Assembly: GCF_021730395.1 (NCBI RefSeq)
Contig: NC_069366.1
Coordinates: forward strand, 63,927,001 to 63,991,000
DNA from: Mercenaria mercenaria
Lineage: Eukaryota; Mollusca; Bivalvia; Venerida; Veneridae
Length of the DNA: 64,000 nt
Direction of reading: 5' to 3'
Shown: positions 1 to 13,063 of the stretch, piece by piece
Numbering within the stretch: the stretch's first letter is position 1
Layout of the letters: every line of letters begins with the position of its first letter
Translations under genes and position numbers: made by a program
Notes under the pieces: model-generated
The model's database searches: none
Seen by the model: the letters and a program-made list of their open reading frames with translations, nothing else
Told to the model about the DNA's origin: nothing

Positions 1-3000
1 CAACTGTCACCATCGTTCGACGGTCACTCCCCATCCCCTCCCCTTTGAGAGTGGAGGTCCAGCATATGCCTTGGCCACTGCCCGGTCCCCACTTGCTCCC
101 CCCTCCCCACCCCCACCCCACACACACAAACACACATTACCATGTTGAGATCGCTCGTACGCCAGTGTGTCTGAATGCAAACGAGGAAAACTTAGTAAAG
201 TCACTAGAATGTGGTAACTTGCAGAACATTGAGAATCATTTTATAAATGCCTCTGAAATAGCGTGGTCGTTACTGTGACGACATTATTGGTTCGAACAGG
301 TTCTGAACAATGAATAACACACTGACACACTTCCTCATTTTTACCTTTATGGGCACGACTGTTAATTTTTCGCAATCCTATTTAATTAAAAGTCACTTTA
401 TATGCGCTGCCATCCCCTTCCCCCCTGCCCTTTTATTCGTCAGTGATATCATATTTTCATAAATGTTTTGACCTTGAGTTTACGTTGTATGTAGTATTAT
501 AACCTTATAGTTGTTCAAGCATCAGATACACTACAACACCTGAATTAATCGCAAAAACGTACATATCACACCAAGATTGTTATGACTTTATACATGGATG
601 CATTTCATCTATTTTAAATGTGTGTAAAACACGATGTTATGGTACACAGTAATCTTGAATGATAATTTATAAATGTATATATCGTACAATTTAGGACCAG
701 GCGGAATTTCATTATCAAAAGTCAACAGGACTTCAATAGTGTACTTGTCGTAAATTATTTCCTGGTGATATATATACGCACATATTATGAATTGATATTA
801 TATCTTTTTCTTGGGGATGGAAAAGGCCAATTTTGAATGTTCTCGTTCTTTGGGAAAAAAGATGTAGAAAGTATATAATGTATAAAACAATTAATACATT
901 AAACATTTACTTTCACATTGCACGTGCATGCACGAGTATTTGTAATTGCTATTGTTATTCCAAAGAAATTAAATCTATTACTTGATATCCTGAATTATTT
1001 AAATATAAGAGGAAAATATGTCCGGTGATTTGGTTTGTAAAATTTGGTAAAAGTCATGGAATAAAAATAAATATTCCGAGTACGGGCAAACACCAGAACT
1101 TATATTTTTACAATGGAACTGGTGAAAATATTTCATCTGGTATTTCACACGGACTGTGCCACTGGTCGTAGATGCAGGTAGGTGGTAACTGTCTAAGCTA
1201 TAGTGAGGCGTTTACACAAATATCCTCTATATGTATATGTAAAATAATAAAATCATTTAACTTTATGCGAAACTGAAACCTCTAAGCAATATATACTTGA
1301 CATGAAATTTAAAAAAAAAAGAAAAAAAATGAAATTAAGGTGTCTCTGTAACCGGGAGGTTAAGCTCACTCGCCCTTACAGCTATGGGATCCAAACCTCT
1401 ATTGTGAATTGTGTTGGTGTGACGTTAACCTCCACCACACCCCACCCTAAAATATATACATACAATATATATAAATGAATAATAACTTACATATTGAGAT
1501 AGGTCTTCCTCGCTCATGTTAAACTCCTAAATTGATTTATAAATTATTTTAGGTCTAACATCCATGGAGACGACCCTAGTTTACCGGTATTCAGCGTAAA
1601 AACGATAAATCGGCTATCAGACACCCATTTATTAATCATAAATTACAACTATTAACAAAAATCTTTTGAAATATTTAGTTATATTTGGGCGGCTTTATCA
1701 AAATGTTCGCAATTCATCGAGTGAAGATGTGCATGAGTGTAGACATGTTAAAAGGTACCACTTCCAACGGTTGAAGTCTGTAACTAGAAACACTTCTCCG
1801 CTGACACGAGGGTAGTTAATTAAAATGAATAAATTGCAAATAAAACTTTAACGACTTAATAAACCGCTTCTTTTCTGTACTTTGTTTATGATAATACGTT
1901 TTGCTTTTGATTAATAAAACGACTGCATAAATGATTTCGTACTTGTACACTGTAATGATATCTCGACCATGTTTCAGAAACTACCGTAGATGGTCGAAGG
2001 CATTAGTACTGTTGATAAATTAAACAAAAAGGAAATATCAATCGTACAACGTTTACGTAATTCAGAACCATACTGATGTAATCTTACATAATCTTACACT
2101 GTTTGGGAAATTTAATGCCGTATAAAAATGATTTCTGTAAAAGTTTTGATCTTACATTACATAATTATGGCCTTACATCTGCGAAAGTGAAAACTGAGAC
2201 GGTTCGATATGATATTTAGTTATGATAATTTAAGAATTAGCTCGTTTATAACGACAGTTCTACCTCTCGGGTTCATTGAAAACGTACTTGGATAAATTTT
2301 CTTCAGGATCGCGACTTGTACATTCCATTATTCTAAGTTAAACTGAGTCATATGTTCAGAATCAAGTGGTAAATAATTGATATTGGTGTTCGGCATCAGT
2401 CGACCTGTCACGCCTGTTCAAAGCTTCATCAAACATTTTATATCAAATTAATAATAAAAGAATGTTCCGAAGAATCCCGGGTTTGATAAAAAAAACATTA
2501 CCAGAACTGGTTAAACTAAGGCAAATACTTCCTCCGGCTAAAATACGTTTTCAAGAACCTATATCCACCTTATTGACATACATGGTATCTGTACAATACT
2601 CAGGCAAGCGACTCAGTGCCAACTTGGCTCGACAAAATGTATGTAAATAATAACATTTCATGTATTGATAAAATAGTACTTACTTTATAGAAATAGACGG
2701 TTACTTAATACCTTTTTATTTTGATTAAAATGAATTCGGTGTAAATAATACAAGAAATGTAAACTATTTATTATTCAAACAACATGAACCGTTTTCAACT
2801 CTGAAAAAAAGGAGACAACGCCTAAAAGATATTATGTCATAAAAGAATCATATTCTAAATAATCATCATTCTCTAGGTATAAAACAAAAAAGTAACTAAA
2901 TTTCTTTCTTAACTCAATTATAATCGTTAGTTCAATTGCGTCAATGAATTTTCATTTCGCCATTTTATGACAGTTACATACACCATAAAGCAATAACAAT

Positions 3001-3264
3001 GAACCATCTTCATTAAAATTTTCAGATCTGGACCCTATGCATATAATATACGTCGTTCAGATTTATGCATATTATTTTATCGCTTGGGCTACATTATATT
3101 ATACACCATACGGTGATTTAATTCAAGACTAAAATTTCACTGTTTAAGAGAAATATATCATTTCGATTCTGACAAAATGACAATGATACGTATCTACTTC
3201 CTTGATGGCATTTCTTTTCCAACGTATCGCTTTGACGTTTGACGTTCATACGGTAATTTTGTTG
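1..3264. other. Gene-free AT-rich flank
   Basis: I see no supportable gene here. There is a CCCCAC/CACA-rich low-complexity patch at about 95-140 and one SINE relic (listed separately). The short open frames, such as one at 2462-2650, show no recognisable domain and are not preceded by convincing splice sites. Confidence 0.5.
1345..1445 (+). mobile_element. Degenerate tRNA-derived SINE relic
   Basis: The segment keeps a head like GTGTCTCTGTAACCGGGAGG and a tail containing TTGTGTTGGTGTGACGTTAA. Both resemble the ends of the SINE family seen better preserved at 30604, 32493 and 33227. The middle is missing, so this is an internally deleted old copy. The call rests on similarity to those copies only. 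Confidence 0.4.
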
Positions 3265-3720
3265 CATATTCTAGCATAAAACTGCTGTTATTGTCACTTT
3301 TCGGGGGTGTTTTAACAGGAGAGAAAACGTGTGTTAACAAGGAGATTCTCGCGCTCGCGTGCTGTTATAACACCTTTTTATATATGCGCGTTCCGTGGCA
3401 AAGCGTAAACGCCATTCGGCCCCAAAACGGATAATTCAAAACGAAATGACGTCAACGTAAAAAACAACACAGACATTCCCGCGCATTTCGTGGAAATTTA
3501 ATGACGTTGAGTGACAATGTATTCATTTATCAGTTTTTTACGCGTTTTATGCTAGAATAGCGTTAGCGCATGTTGATTTCGTGTTATATCATCTGCAGAA
3601 TCCATCGGGATACGTTGGTACCCTCGCCCTAACGGGCTCGGGCACCAACCAATCCCTCGGGATTCTGCAGATGTTATAACACGAAAAAACATGCGTTATC
3701 CCTACATTAAACGTCGAAGT
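3265..3720. mobile_element. Hairpin-bearing palindromic element (MITE-like)
   Basis: Two nested inverted repeats are visible. TATTCTAGCATAAAAC (about 3269-3284) is matched by its reverse complement at about 3544-3559. A long hairpin of about 48-bp arms lies at 3587-3684, built on GATTCTGCAGATG and its complement around a GCCC/GGGC centre. The right part reads GTGTTATA...TATAACAC. No open frame is present. It looks like a non-autonomous DNA element of the same architectural class as those at 18978, 20350 and 62647, though the sequence differs. Confidence 0.55.
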
Positions 3721-5099
3721 TTAAGTCTCCTTTCAAAGCGTGACATACTAGAATTCTAAGAAATTGAACGGTCAGTTTCAACGTGACGAGGCACTTTTAC
3801 CATTTCAGAACAATTACACAGCATTTTGCTACGGGTTGTTTCAAGATTTTTTCTCAGAATGGACTCTACTGTAATATGGGACTTTTGTTTAATATGGAAG
3901 ACTTTGAATTATAGCAGTAATTACAGGAGGCAATTAAGTAGCAAACTATTTGTCTATGCCTTGTTCTACAGTAACTGCCTATTGATTTGTTTGTAAGGTA
4001 CTGTTTGATTAATTTATTCCGTGACCGCCTTTCTCGCGCAGTACCGCTTAATTTACCATTCATACACCACCATTCTTATGGTAATAGAGACATTTTAAAG
4101 TTAAAAATACATATTCAGCGGGTTTTTTTTATCGTTTTTAAGAAAAATGTAAAAAAAAAAACCCCTCAAAATTTTACAAACTTTCTGAGGCAACCTTAAA
4201 ATACGTGTACAAAAATGCGTAGCGTTATTCTTGCTTTTCTATAAACTGTGTTTTCTGGAAGTTTAATAACATGAGAATTAGACTATATATGAAGTCAAAC
4301 GCTCAATTAGAATTGTATCGCTCAAAATGAACTTAACGCATACAATCATAAGATACTATGTAATACTTTATAAGTAGATCTATTAGAAATAAACTACTGA
4401 CAAAAAACTGTTACAGAAGGAATGAATCAAACATTAGCGATATTTACGCGGAATCAAGTGTCACTGTGATTTATTAATTTATTATGATCAATATAAACTC
4501 GTATAAAGTATTGAATAAATATATTGCGATTAGATTAATTAACAACTTAGATGAGTGTTTTCCGATTAGCTGACAACTGGCAACTGACAACAATGTTTTT
4601 ACTTGATGCAAATGTAGGCTTGTCCATATCTCAACCCAGACGAGATTAAAGCAATTAAAGAGATGATAATCTGTATAAATACTTGCTAAACAACCCATAG
4701 ATTTTGCATCTGCAGTATCTGAATCAACTTTTATTATTGGACTGTTTTTGTCATGGTAGTATCTACTTTTATCTAAATATTGATTCTTGGCCTCGTGTTC
4801 TTCAAGTAGAATCCAGCTACACCCCATCTGCACACGCCCCTTATTTCAGTTTCGAACTGGAATGGTTTGAGTTTCCGCGGTTATTATACACCAACTAACT
4901 GATGTTACGCTATTAACAGAACAAAACGGAACAGAACAGACATTTTATTTAGTCTAATTGCATATACAGATAACATTAATAAAAGCGATGAAAACAATGG
5001 TAATAATACATAATAAGTAACATAATAGACAGCCGAATACAAAAGTACACCAAACATCGAATGAAAATTTTGAAGCAGCAAAATAAAAAAATTTAACAA
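3721..5099. other. No recognisable gene
   Basis: AT-rich sequence. The longest open frame is 119 codons on the minus strand (4474-4833). It has no recognisable motif and a hydrophobic AT-driven end, so I do not call it a gene. Confidence 0.45.
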
Positions 5100-6235
5100 C
5101 AGCCCCAACCACCTATATTCCAAGTTTGAAACTAATACCTTGAACAGTTTTAAAACTGGGCTTTGGACACAAAATACAAAGGACAGATTTTAACACCGTT
5201 TGTGACTTTGAACTTTTACCTGCCAACCAAATTCATGCGATTTGCACATCGTCTCATCTCCACATATATATATATATATATATATATATACCAAGTTTAA
5301 AGACAATACCTTGAACGGTTATTAAGTTATGCTCAGGACACAAAATATGGACGGATTAGAACTGCTCAAGTACTCTAATAATAAGGCACAAACATACAAA
5401 AATATAAAACTTTTTTCCTTGGTGTGTGTGCGTGTATTAGGCGGGAGGGGGAGGGGGATTAATACAAAGGGCGGGGTTTGGGTCGGAATAGGGGTAATAT
5501 GATTGTTGCACTCCAAAATAATCTTATCAGCACCCACATAGTCCAAGCTAAAAGTCAATATCCTGAAGAGTTTAAAAGTTATGCTACCAACCAAAATACA
5601 AACTCAGTCAATTTGTGACATTGATCTTTGACCTACCGACTAAGGTCACGCACATCATCTCATTGCCACCTACCTTTATGAAATGCTTAAAGTCAATATC
5701 TTGAATGTTTATAAAGTCATTATACGAAATGATGGACAGATTTACCTTGTTGTGACCTTGACCTTTGATCTCATTGCCACCTACCTACATGCCAAGATTG
5801 AAGACAATACCTTGAATGGTTATCAATTTATGATTGGAATATGAAGGACAAATCTGACATTTAAGCGCCATTTGTGACCCTGACATTTGATCGACCGATC
5901 TGGTTCATGCGCTCTGCACATCGCCACATCACTTCCTACCTAAATGCCAGGATTATAGTCAATACCTTAAATAAATACAAAGTATTCTTCGGACACGAAA
6001 TAAGAGGGACAAATTTGATACTGAAGTTTTATTTCCATTGGTGACATTGACATTTGACCTACCGACCTGATTTATGTATTCTGCAGTCTCATCTCCATTT
6101 ACCTATATTCCAAGTTTAAAGTTAATACCTTGAATGGATACTGAGTTATGATCCGGACACGAAGTATGACGAACAGACTGAGACGCACGCTTCATTACCT
6201 CAAACGTCTGTTTTTCAAAAACGGCTGTATAAATA
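5100..6235. repeat. Degenerate tandem repeat, about seven units of roughly 120-190 bp
   Basis: Each unit repeats the theme CCAAGTTTAAAGTCAATACC, TTGAA(T/C)GGTTAT, then GGACA(C/G)AAAATA, a GTGACCTTGACCTTTGA-like segment and TTCATGCG(A/C)T(T/C)TGCACATC. Units begin near 5108, 5290, 5545, 5680, 5795, 5945 and 6105. Units have diverged considerably, so the array is old. It ends in a TTTTTCAAAAACGG segment. This is the general style of bivalve GGTCA/TGACC-rich interspersed arrays. An open frame over it (5322-5594 minus) is not coding. Confidence 0.75.
5263..5290. repeat. (TA)n microsatellite
   Basis: Fourteen uninterrupted TA steps lie inside the second unit of the surrounding tandem array. Confidence 0.95.
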
Positions 6236-7038
6236 AGTAACGAGAGAGAAAAAAAATAAGTAAACGTAAACATCTAATAGTAATTAAAATATCATACAAC
6301 ATTTAATTTAGAAGTGTGTACCTATATGTTTGGACGCTTTAATTAAATATACAGATATCTTGTAAACTACTGGATTTCTGCATATCTGCAAATTTGGTCA
6401 GTACTTTAAATTCTTCACATTAAATCACTAAATGAAACTTAACTTTTGTCCCAAAGTTCAAACTATTTTTGCCGTTCAATATGTCTGTGCCGACCATACT
6501 CAATTAACTATATAACCTTTCCGGGATTCTGGATTTCTATAGTGAGAGAGTTAAAGAATATATAGATGTTATATAGCAAAGCTGCTTTATTTGTCTATTA
6601 TACAAGAGGTATTACATTCAACTCTTTTTCGTCGAACACTTAAAATAGCTAAAACAGCCATGATTAAGACAAAGCAAAATCAGAAACACTAAAACCTTCG
6701 AACCTAAAGGCTTATCTTCAGACCGGAAACTCACTTCATCTCCCGACAATATGATGCATTCATAGCACGTTACATTTAGGTAAGATAGATACAAAAAATG
6801 TACATTAAACAGAAAAAGTTACTCACAAACGAATATTTATACGTCTGTCATTCAACAAGGTACAAAAAGAAACATTTCCCTAATTCCCTATTTCAAGAGT
6901 TACCTAAAAGGATCCGAGTAAATAGTTCATTTGAATAGTTTTAGCCCACAGTTTTAAACAACAAATAATAGATACAATGAACATTACGCAATCTGCTAAA
7001 AAAAGTCGTGCGCCTCGATCACGAATCTTTAAAAGTTT
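6236..7038. other. No recognisable gene (downstream of HSPA12-like relic)
   Basis: AT-rich spacer after the last recognisable codon of the minus-strand HSPA12-like locus. I see no exon, repeat or RNA gene. A 3' untranslated region of that locus may lie here, but no clear polyadenylation context was identified. Confidence 0.4.
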
Positions 7039-10000
7039 CTATCCAAGAAAGTTGGTGCAAACACTTGTTTCCTTGCCTGTTGTCTCATCGACAGCTTTGA
7101 CGACTATTTATGTACCACTGAATGTCATAGAGACAACAACACCTCTTCCTGGTAACTCCTCTGGTTCATAGAACTTAAGTGTGACTTTCCCAATGTGTAA
7201 ATACATTCGTCTGTATACCTAACGTTCGTCAGTTCGGTGGCGAAAATACGAAATGTTATCCGGCGTTGGAAATTGTGAGCCGTTTTGTAACTTTTCTCCA
7301 CGTGCGGTTCATTGCATTTTACGATCTGACCTCTTTCAACATGTTTGCTAAATACCCAGCATCTTTTCCCTTTTGCAGTGGTAAGCTTAAGATGTTCTGG
7401 ATCAATCCCCTCTTTGAACTTCTCGGCAACTTCAACTCCGTAGGTATATTTCAAAACTCTCTCTTGTATAGATGTCGGGCTATGACCATAAACTAGCGCC
7501 CCTCTCAGTATAGTAGAAGACGCGCCAAGCGGGATGACAGTGTCTATTCCAGGGAACGCGTCTTTGATTGCGTGCTGAAGCATCGGGGATTCTTAATAAC
7601 CACCGACCATCAAAATAGCTTTAACTTTTCTAGCATCTTCATCTCTTAACAACGACTTCACATGATCGAGAGTTTTTTTGTACCGAAAGTTCGAAAAAGT
7701 TCTTGAACAGACTGGCAGAAAATTTGATTTTGTCCCCACAAAACTGAATATCTTCAGAATATTTTGAACATTCGATTGCATCCAACAGATTCGTTTTGGT
7801 AATATTCTCAAACGTGTTGCCGAACGAAAGTGGGAATTTCATGTTAACGCGAGCGCTCTTTTCTGGCGAAATGGCCCGCTTTTTCACTTCAAAATCACGC
7901 CAAAGATCCAACCAATCTTCCGTTTCTGTGCGTTTGAATGTGTCGTAGGCTTTTTTCCCAACAAGATCAATGAGTAGATTTTCAAAGGCTTCGTCAACCA
8001 GAATCCCTCCCCAACCACCTCCACTAGCTGCCTGAATTTCTTTTACGCTGTTTTCGCTGACAACTTCGTGCACTGTTATATCAATTGTTCCACCTGTAAA
8101 TGAAAAATATGAAATGAAATTTGTATCTATGTTTAAATCTAAGTATTTACGGCGTAAACCCGAGGACATAAATAACAAACCTTCATTTGAAAAAGCGAAT
8201 TGCAAAGGTAAACGTGGAGTAATTTTCTATTTCTCCCAAAACACATTCATTACCAAAACACTTAACAAGATTTTTTGTTAAAATATAAAATACATGATTC
8301 CTTTGACTTGGACCTTATTATTATGGAACATTTCGCAGCCAAAGCAAATGATGAAATCTGTAACACGTACCTCCCGCGCCAAGAACCATGTATTTAGTAC
8401 CAGCAAGCATTTTTGCTATGGAGATGTCTCCGCCACAAACTGCTGTATCAACGGACAAATGGCGACAGAATATCGAGGCAGCTTCCGGCTCCAAAGCAAT
8501 TGTCAAGTTGCCCGTAGAAAGCCCAGCCTGCAATTTATCCTCTCATAGAAGAATATGAAAGATTTCCCTATATCAATGCTGCAATTACCTATCTATGTTC
8601 CCAATAATAGGAACCCGTAGTATTTTATGAAGTACTTAGAATTAGAAAAGGGACTCTCCCCTCTCTAAGACAAAACCTCTGTAATTTGAAAAAAAAAGAT
8701 ATAACAATTTACTTGTAAAACTTGATGTTCATGTAATATACAATAAAACATCCTGCTCGCTTGAAACAAGTACAGCAAAACTGTTACTTTTTTTAAAACT
8801 ATTTTCGTTCATGTGTGACAGTTACAATCTCTTTCGATCCTCTTTAGGGCAGAAAATTAAATAAACGAAATAATCTGAAAAGGTAAGTGATCATTTCAAA
8901 CAGAACGGTATCAATCAAATTGTCGATCTGATCACACCTCCAAAAGTGTATTTTACCTAATATACGGAAATATCCGTGGTTTCACGATTGTTACATTAGG
9001 TTATTTTGCACAGGATACGGAAATACCATTTATACATACGATTTCGATACAAATATTTTAGATGCCACGACGTAATGATATATCTATCTCCTTTAAATAT
9101 TAATCAAATATCAATAAGTATAGTTACTTATACCTCTACCGCGGCTTCTCTCATAAATTGCTTAGCAGCGTCAGTCCAAATTGCTGGAACAGTCAGTACC
9201 CAGTGAACGTCTTTTATCTCAATACACGACGTTACTCTATCAGTTACGTTCCTCATCATGTCTTCAATCAAGTATTTTATTGCCATGGCACAAACGTTCA
9301 AAGCAATCAACGACTTTCCCATCTCATCTTTTATGGTTAGCTCACGATCCAACTTCTGAAACATGACTTAATAATAATAATAATAGTAATAATAATCATA
9401 ATAATATGTTTGTATCACAGATAATCATGTTAAGGTAGTTCTGCACGTTTGATAAACCGGAAGTGATAGCGTAACGTCATTTATCCGGAAAACGTAGAAA
9501 AAGCCTGGATTCGCCGTACGGAAATGAAACTCATTTTATGAATTAATTGAAATATGCAAGTAAATTTATTACAGTGGCACTGTTGCTATATTTCTTAAGT
9601 CAAAATATGATATTAAAACATATAACACGTTACAATATTCAAAATAATGTCTAAAAATAGCGTGAAATGTCCGGTTTACTTTAATCATGGTCAAATATCT
9701 CAAAATTAAGCACAGGGCCTATACATTTTATTTCATCAAATTATAGGCCATGTGTTTATTTACAACTGTGAAAAGATTCATCAAAATCTACATTGTATAA
9801 AGTTTTCTATTCGCGAAAATGTTATGAAAGAAATGATTTTTCCATAGACTCCCATTATGAAATATTGCGTGACGTCCAAATTTTTCAAATCAGACTAGCA
9901 AAAAAACAAGCACACGACCCTATCTTTTTTATTTGCTGAATTATCTAGGTATATTCTGAAGTTTTGAAAAATCAGAGTTAAATCAAATTCTACATTGTAG

Positions 10001-11170
10001 AAAAAAAATCGATCCAAACGTGCAGACCTACCTTAACATTAAATGTAGAGAAAGCTGTCTTATCAATTGTAGCGTCAGGCTGTTTAAATTTGTGTTCATA
10101 CACATTAATCAAAAATAGCTGTAATTAGTATTAGAAAAATTGAAAACATTCTACCAAAAGTAATCTCACTACTATGAAAAACTTCTTGTCAACATTTTAG
10201 AAACATCCAGTAAATTTTTATACTTGCACTGCTTTTATTTGAATAAAATCCAAGAAGATCTATTGGAGCGTAGAACAAACAAAATAACTATCTAAAACTC
10301 TCTATCTAAACCTAATTGCCTTATTTGACATATTAATGTCCTGATAATGTACTTACATCTCCTAGTTCTTTTTTGAGTGTCATTTTAAATCTTCCGAAGT
10401 AGTAGTAGTCCTCGTGGTCTCCTTTGTCCGTTAGGTCCCTGTATTTCACCTCAGCAGCATAGCCAAATGCCTCGAGTGTCTTTCCGTCCGGCTTTATCAA
10501 CACACATGCGGGCACTTTCTCTGTAACAAGATTCCCGCCAGAACGCCATTGCCTCACTGACGCTTTCGTAGGGTCTGTCTGAAACTCGTGTAGAAAGGAA
10601 AAGGCCCATCCAGAATTGGTTGTACCGAAATCAATAGCTCCAACAAGTAAGTTTCTTGCAGCCTGAGGAAAATGAAACAATTTAAGTTCGACTGTGTTGT
10701 TTCCCGCGGACTTTGGGCTTTTGTTTATATCAATATGTTCATTACATAAATTAAATCTTACAAGGCGCCTATATCAAAAAGTTAGGTTAAAGTTACCAAA
10801 TCCTTAAGGAATTTTCACATGTCTTCTTTGTTTTGTAAATGAAAGATATAATTTATCATTTTACAGATCTCGTGCATGAATTTGTTGAATTTTGAAGAAA
10901 CTTAGATTCCTCTTAATTTTGGAGCAAAATATAATTTCCATGACTAATTCCTTGCATTATTGCTGTACCTATAAAAATAAATCATAAAAATCAGATTTCT
11001 CAAAATTTTATAATTCTAAATTTTATAACTTTTACGCAGTTGTTTATATTTGTATAAATTTAAAGTCCGATTTCTATGCTAAAAACGAATTATTATTTGA
11101 AATACGGTATCAAAAAAGGAAATATATAATGTTTTCTTTAATAACTTACCATGATGTCGCTTCTCAACAT
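7039..11170 (-). pseudogene. HSPA12-like HSP70-family gene, five exons, disrupted last exon
   Basis: HSPA12 proteins are divergent HSP70 ATPases, expanded in bivalves and linked there to stress and immunity (family knowledge). Exons on the minus strand, all with GT/AG borders and compatible phases, are 11170-11150 (start MLRSDIM), 10662-10357, 9355-9134, 8527-8371 and 8093-7039. In order one reads the phosphate-1 loop AIDFGTTNSGWAF, the WVLTVPAIW and AKQFMREAA segments, IALEPEAASI, the GGGTIDITVH phosphate-2 loop and VGG near the C-terminus. The first four exons are open. The last exon has four lesions: a one-base length change in an A7 tract (7673-7679), an in-frame TAA after VGGY (7593-7595), a frame change near 7190-7199, and a TAA where the family has Glu in FSGTE (7108-7110). 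The last recognisable codons, CTNFLG plus stop, end at 7039. Kept introns make it an unprocessed duplicate. Sequencing error is the alternative, but four independent lesions argue against that. Confidence 0.88.
9434..10032. mobile_element. TTAA-flanked MITE (piggyBac- or Kolobok-type)
   Basis: The element begins GGTAGTTCTGCACGTTTG and ends with the inverted counterpart CAAACGTGCAGACCTACC. It is bounded on both sides by TTAA (9430-9433 and 10033-10036). Length is 599 bp and there is no open frame. It sits in the intron between exons 2 and 3 of the HSPA12-like locus. TTAA target duplication is typical of piggyBac and also of Kolobok elements; the termini alone do not decide between them. Confidence 0.75.
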
Positions 11171-12522
11171 ACAGCTTTTCTTCTGAAAATCGGTTTACAA
11201 ATTCATACGATCGGGAAGAAAAATACCTTTTACAAACTTCCGCGAACTTCCGAGGGATCTACCTTCCAGAATTTATTTACTAATGACGCGTACAAATGAA
11301 TCATATGACATTCCAAGTAAATAACCAGAATAAAGCCTGTTACACAATTTCATGCATGTTGCTCATGAGGGATTTTATACATTCTACAAGTTATTTATGT
11401 ACAGCTCAAAGTTATTGTCACACATGTGAAATGCATTTGTTTGAAATACTACCGTGTTCTTTCAATAACAAAATGAACATTTAGGGACAAGTGACAGCGA
11501 AAATTTATTGACAGTGATCCTGAAAATGTATGCACGGATGATAACGAAAATTTACAGGCAGGTGATACCGAAAATTTAAGGACCGTCGAAGTTCTAATAA
11601 TTCTCCGGTTAGCGGCAATGTCGTCCTTACATACGTCCCAGGAGACCCCTGTCGCATAGTATACCCTTAAGCATTTTCCGAACACAGCACTTACAATTTT
11701 TGATAACATATTTATCGTTAACTTTCTTTTTATAACATACTAGAATTGTTGTTTCTTAGTCTTATTAAAGTTTTCCTTCCTAACAAGGAAAATAGCTTGA
11801 TTATAAATAGATAATAATCAATATATATAATTAATTTTGTATTTTGTGGCTTGTGGCTTTAAAAAAGATGGGCTCATGTCGTAAAATGAATAAAATCATA
11901 ATTTATCATTGTGAGATTTTCTTTAGATATCAATACTTTCGTTAATTTTGAAAGCGCTAAAAAAATCTGCTTCCATATATTTTAAAGATGTTGGTAATCC
12001 ATCAAGTCTATTGTATTAGAAGAATTGTTATTTAAAGATTTAAACACTAGAAATGAATGAGAGCACATGCTCAAACGCCTTTAAACAGAGTTTGAAGACC
12101 AGGCTAAAGATTTTGGTCTATAACTGTTGTTGTTTCTTTGAAAAAGTAGTCATGCACAATGCAACAATCTATGCCAAGACACGACTTCAACTCAGTAAAT
12201 GCCAGGAGGAACACACATGCGCTTCATCCACCACAAAAAGCTGGGTTAGGTTTTCTGTTTCTACGTTTGCTTTAAACTGCCTTTGTAGACAAGTTTGAAA
12301 TTAAAGCGTCTGGTTGATTTATTCGCCAACATAAATCACCCCTATTGGAGGCAGTAAACAGCGTTCAGCTGTTAGTGTCGAATTGTCCAGGTCAAATTTA
12401 CAAATAAGATTACACTTTACGGATTGAAGTACATATCTATACTTTAGAACAATAATAATTTACAGTGTCAAGAATTGAGTTTCAGTTATTGAGCTTGAAA
12501 TTTTTACGTACTTTTGTAAAAA
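11171..12522. other. AT-rich spacer upstream of HSPA12-like locus
   Basis: This would hold the promoter of the minus-strand HSPA12-like gene. I see no clear TATA box or heat-shock element array. Open frames at 11449-11709 (minus) and 12053-12298 (plus) have no recognisable domain; the first is partly generated by a minisatellite. Confidence 0.4.
11491..11580. repeat. Short minisatellite, units of about 24 bp
   Basis: About four imperfect units share the core CGAAAATTTA followed by a GACAGTGAT-like end. Because 24 is divisible by three, the array keeps an open minus-strand frame and produces a repetitive peptide. That explains the open frame there without coding selection. Confidence 0.6.
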
Positions 12523-13063
12523 AGCTCATGTCTCCCCCAAAGCAAAGTAGTAATAGGCAAGGAGACAATCAGGGACTAGAGCGAAAATCAAAGAGACACT
12601 GACGGTTGGCTTTAATATGACTAAAATGAAATAGGGATCATATACTCAGCATGTCCAATCACCCTATGAGGTTTCAATGTTTTGGGTCAAATGGTTCTGA
12701 AGTTATTGATCGGAAACTGTTTTTTCCATGTGCAGGCCCCTGTGACCGCAACCTTTGATGGAATGACCCCAGAAACGATAGGGGTTGTCTACTCTATAAG
12801 CCCTATTATCATATGAAATTTCAAGGGTTCCCCAGTTATTGATCGGAAATGAAGTGTTACGGATTCTGGCCCCTGTGACCCTGGCCTTCAATGGAGTAAT
12901 TCCAAAATCAATAGAGGTCGTCTACACGGCATGTCTAATCATCTTACAAAGTTTCAACATTCTGGATCAGTGGTTGAAGTGTGACGGACGGACGGGCGGA
13001 TTGACGGAAGGACGGGCGGACAGGGTAAAAACACTATGTCTCCCCAACTATAGGGGAGACATC
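12523..13063. mobile_element. Interspersed element with CATGTCTCCCC-type inverted ends and internal tandem core
   Basis: The left end reads CATGTCTCCCCC and the right end GGGGAGACAT, an inverted pair. Internally at least two units about 133 bp apart repeat GTTATTGATCGGAAA and GGCCCCTGTGACC. Near the right end is a GACGGACGGACGGGCGG tract. The right terminus itself folds (TGTCTCCCC, AACTATA, GGGGAGACA). A truncated end of the same family appears near 42584-42598. Architecture: inverted ends plus internal core repeats, non-coding. Confidence 0.65.

Noticed and set aside
4474-4833. 119-codon minus-strand open frame as a gene
   Set aside because: No recognisable motif, AT-driven hydrophobic C-terminal half, no splice or promoter support, and a competing frame on the other strand.
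11449-11709. 86-codon minus-strand open frame upstream of the HSPA12-like locus
   Set aside because: Its repetitive middle comes from a 24-bp minisatellite and no domain is visible.
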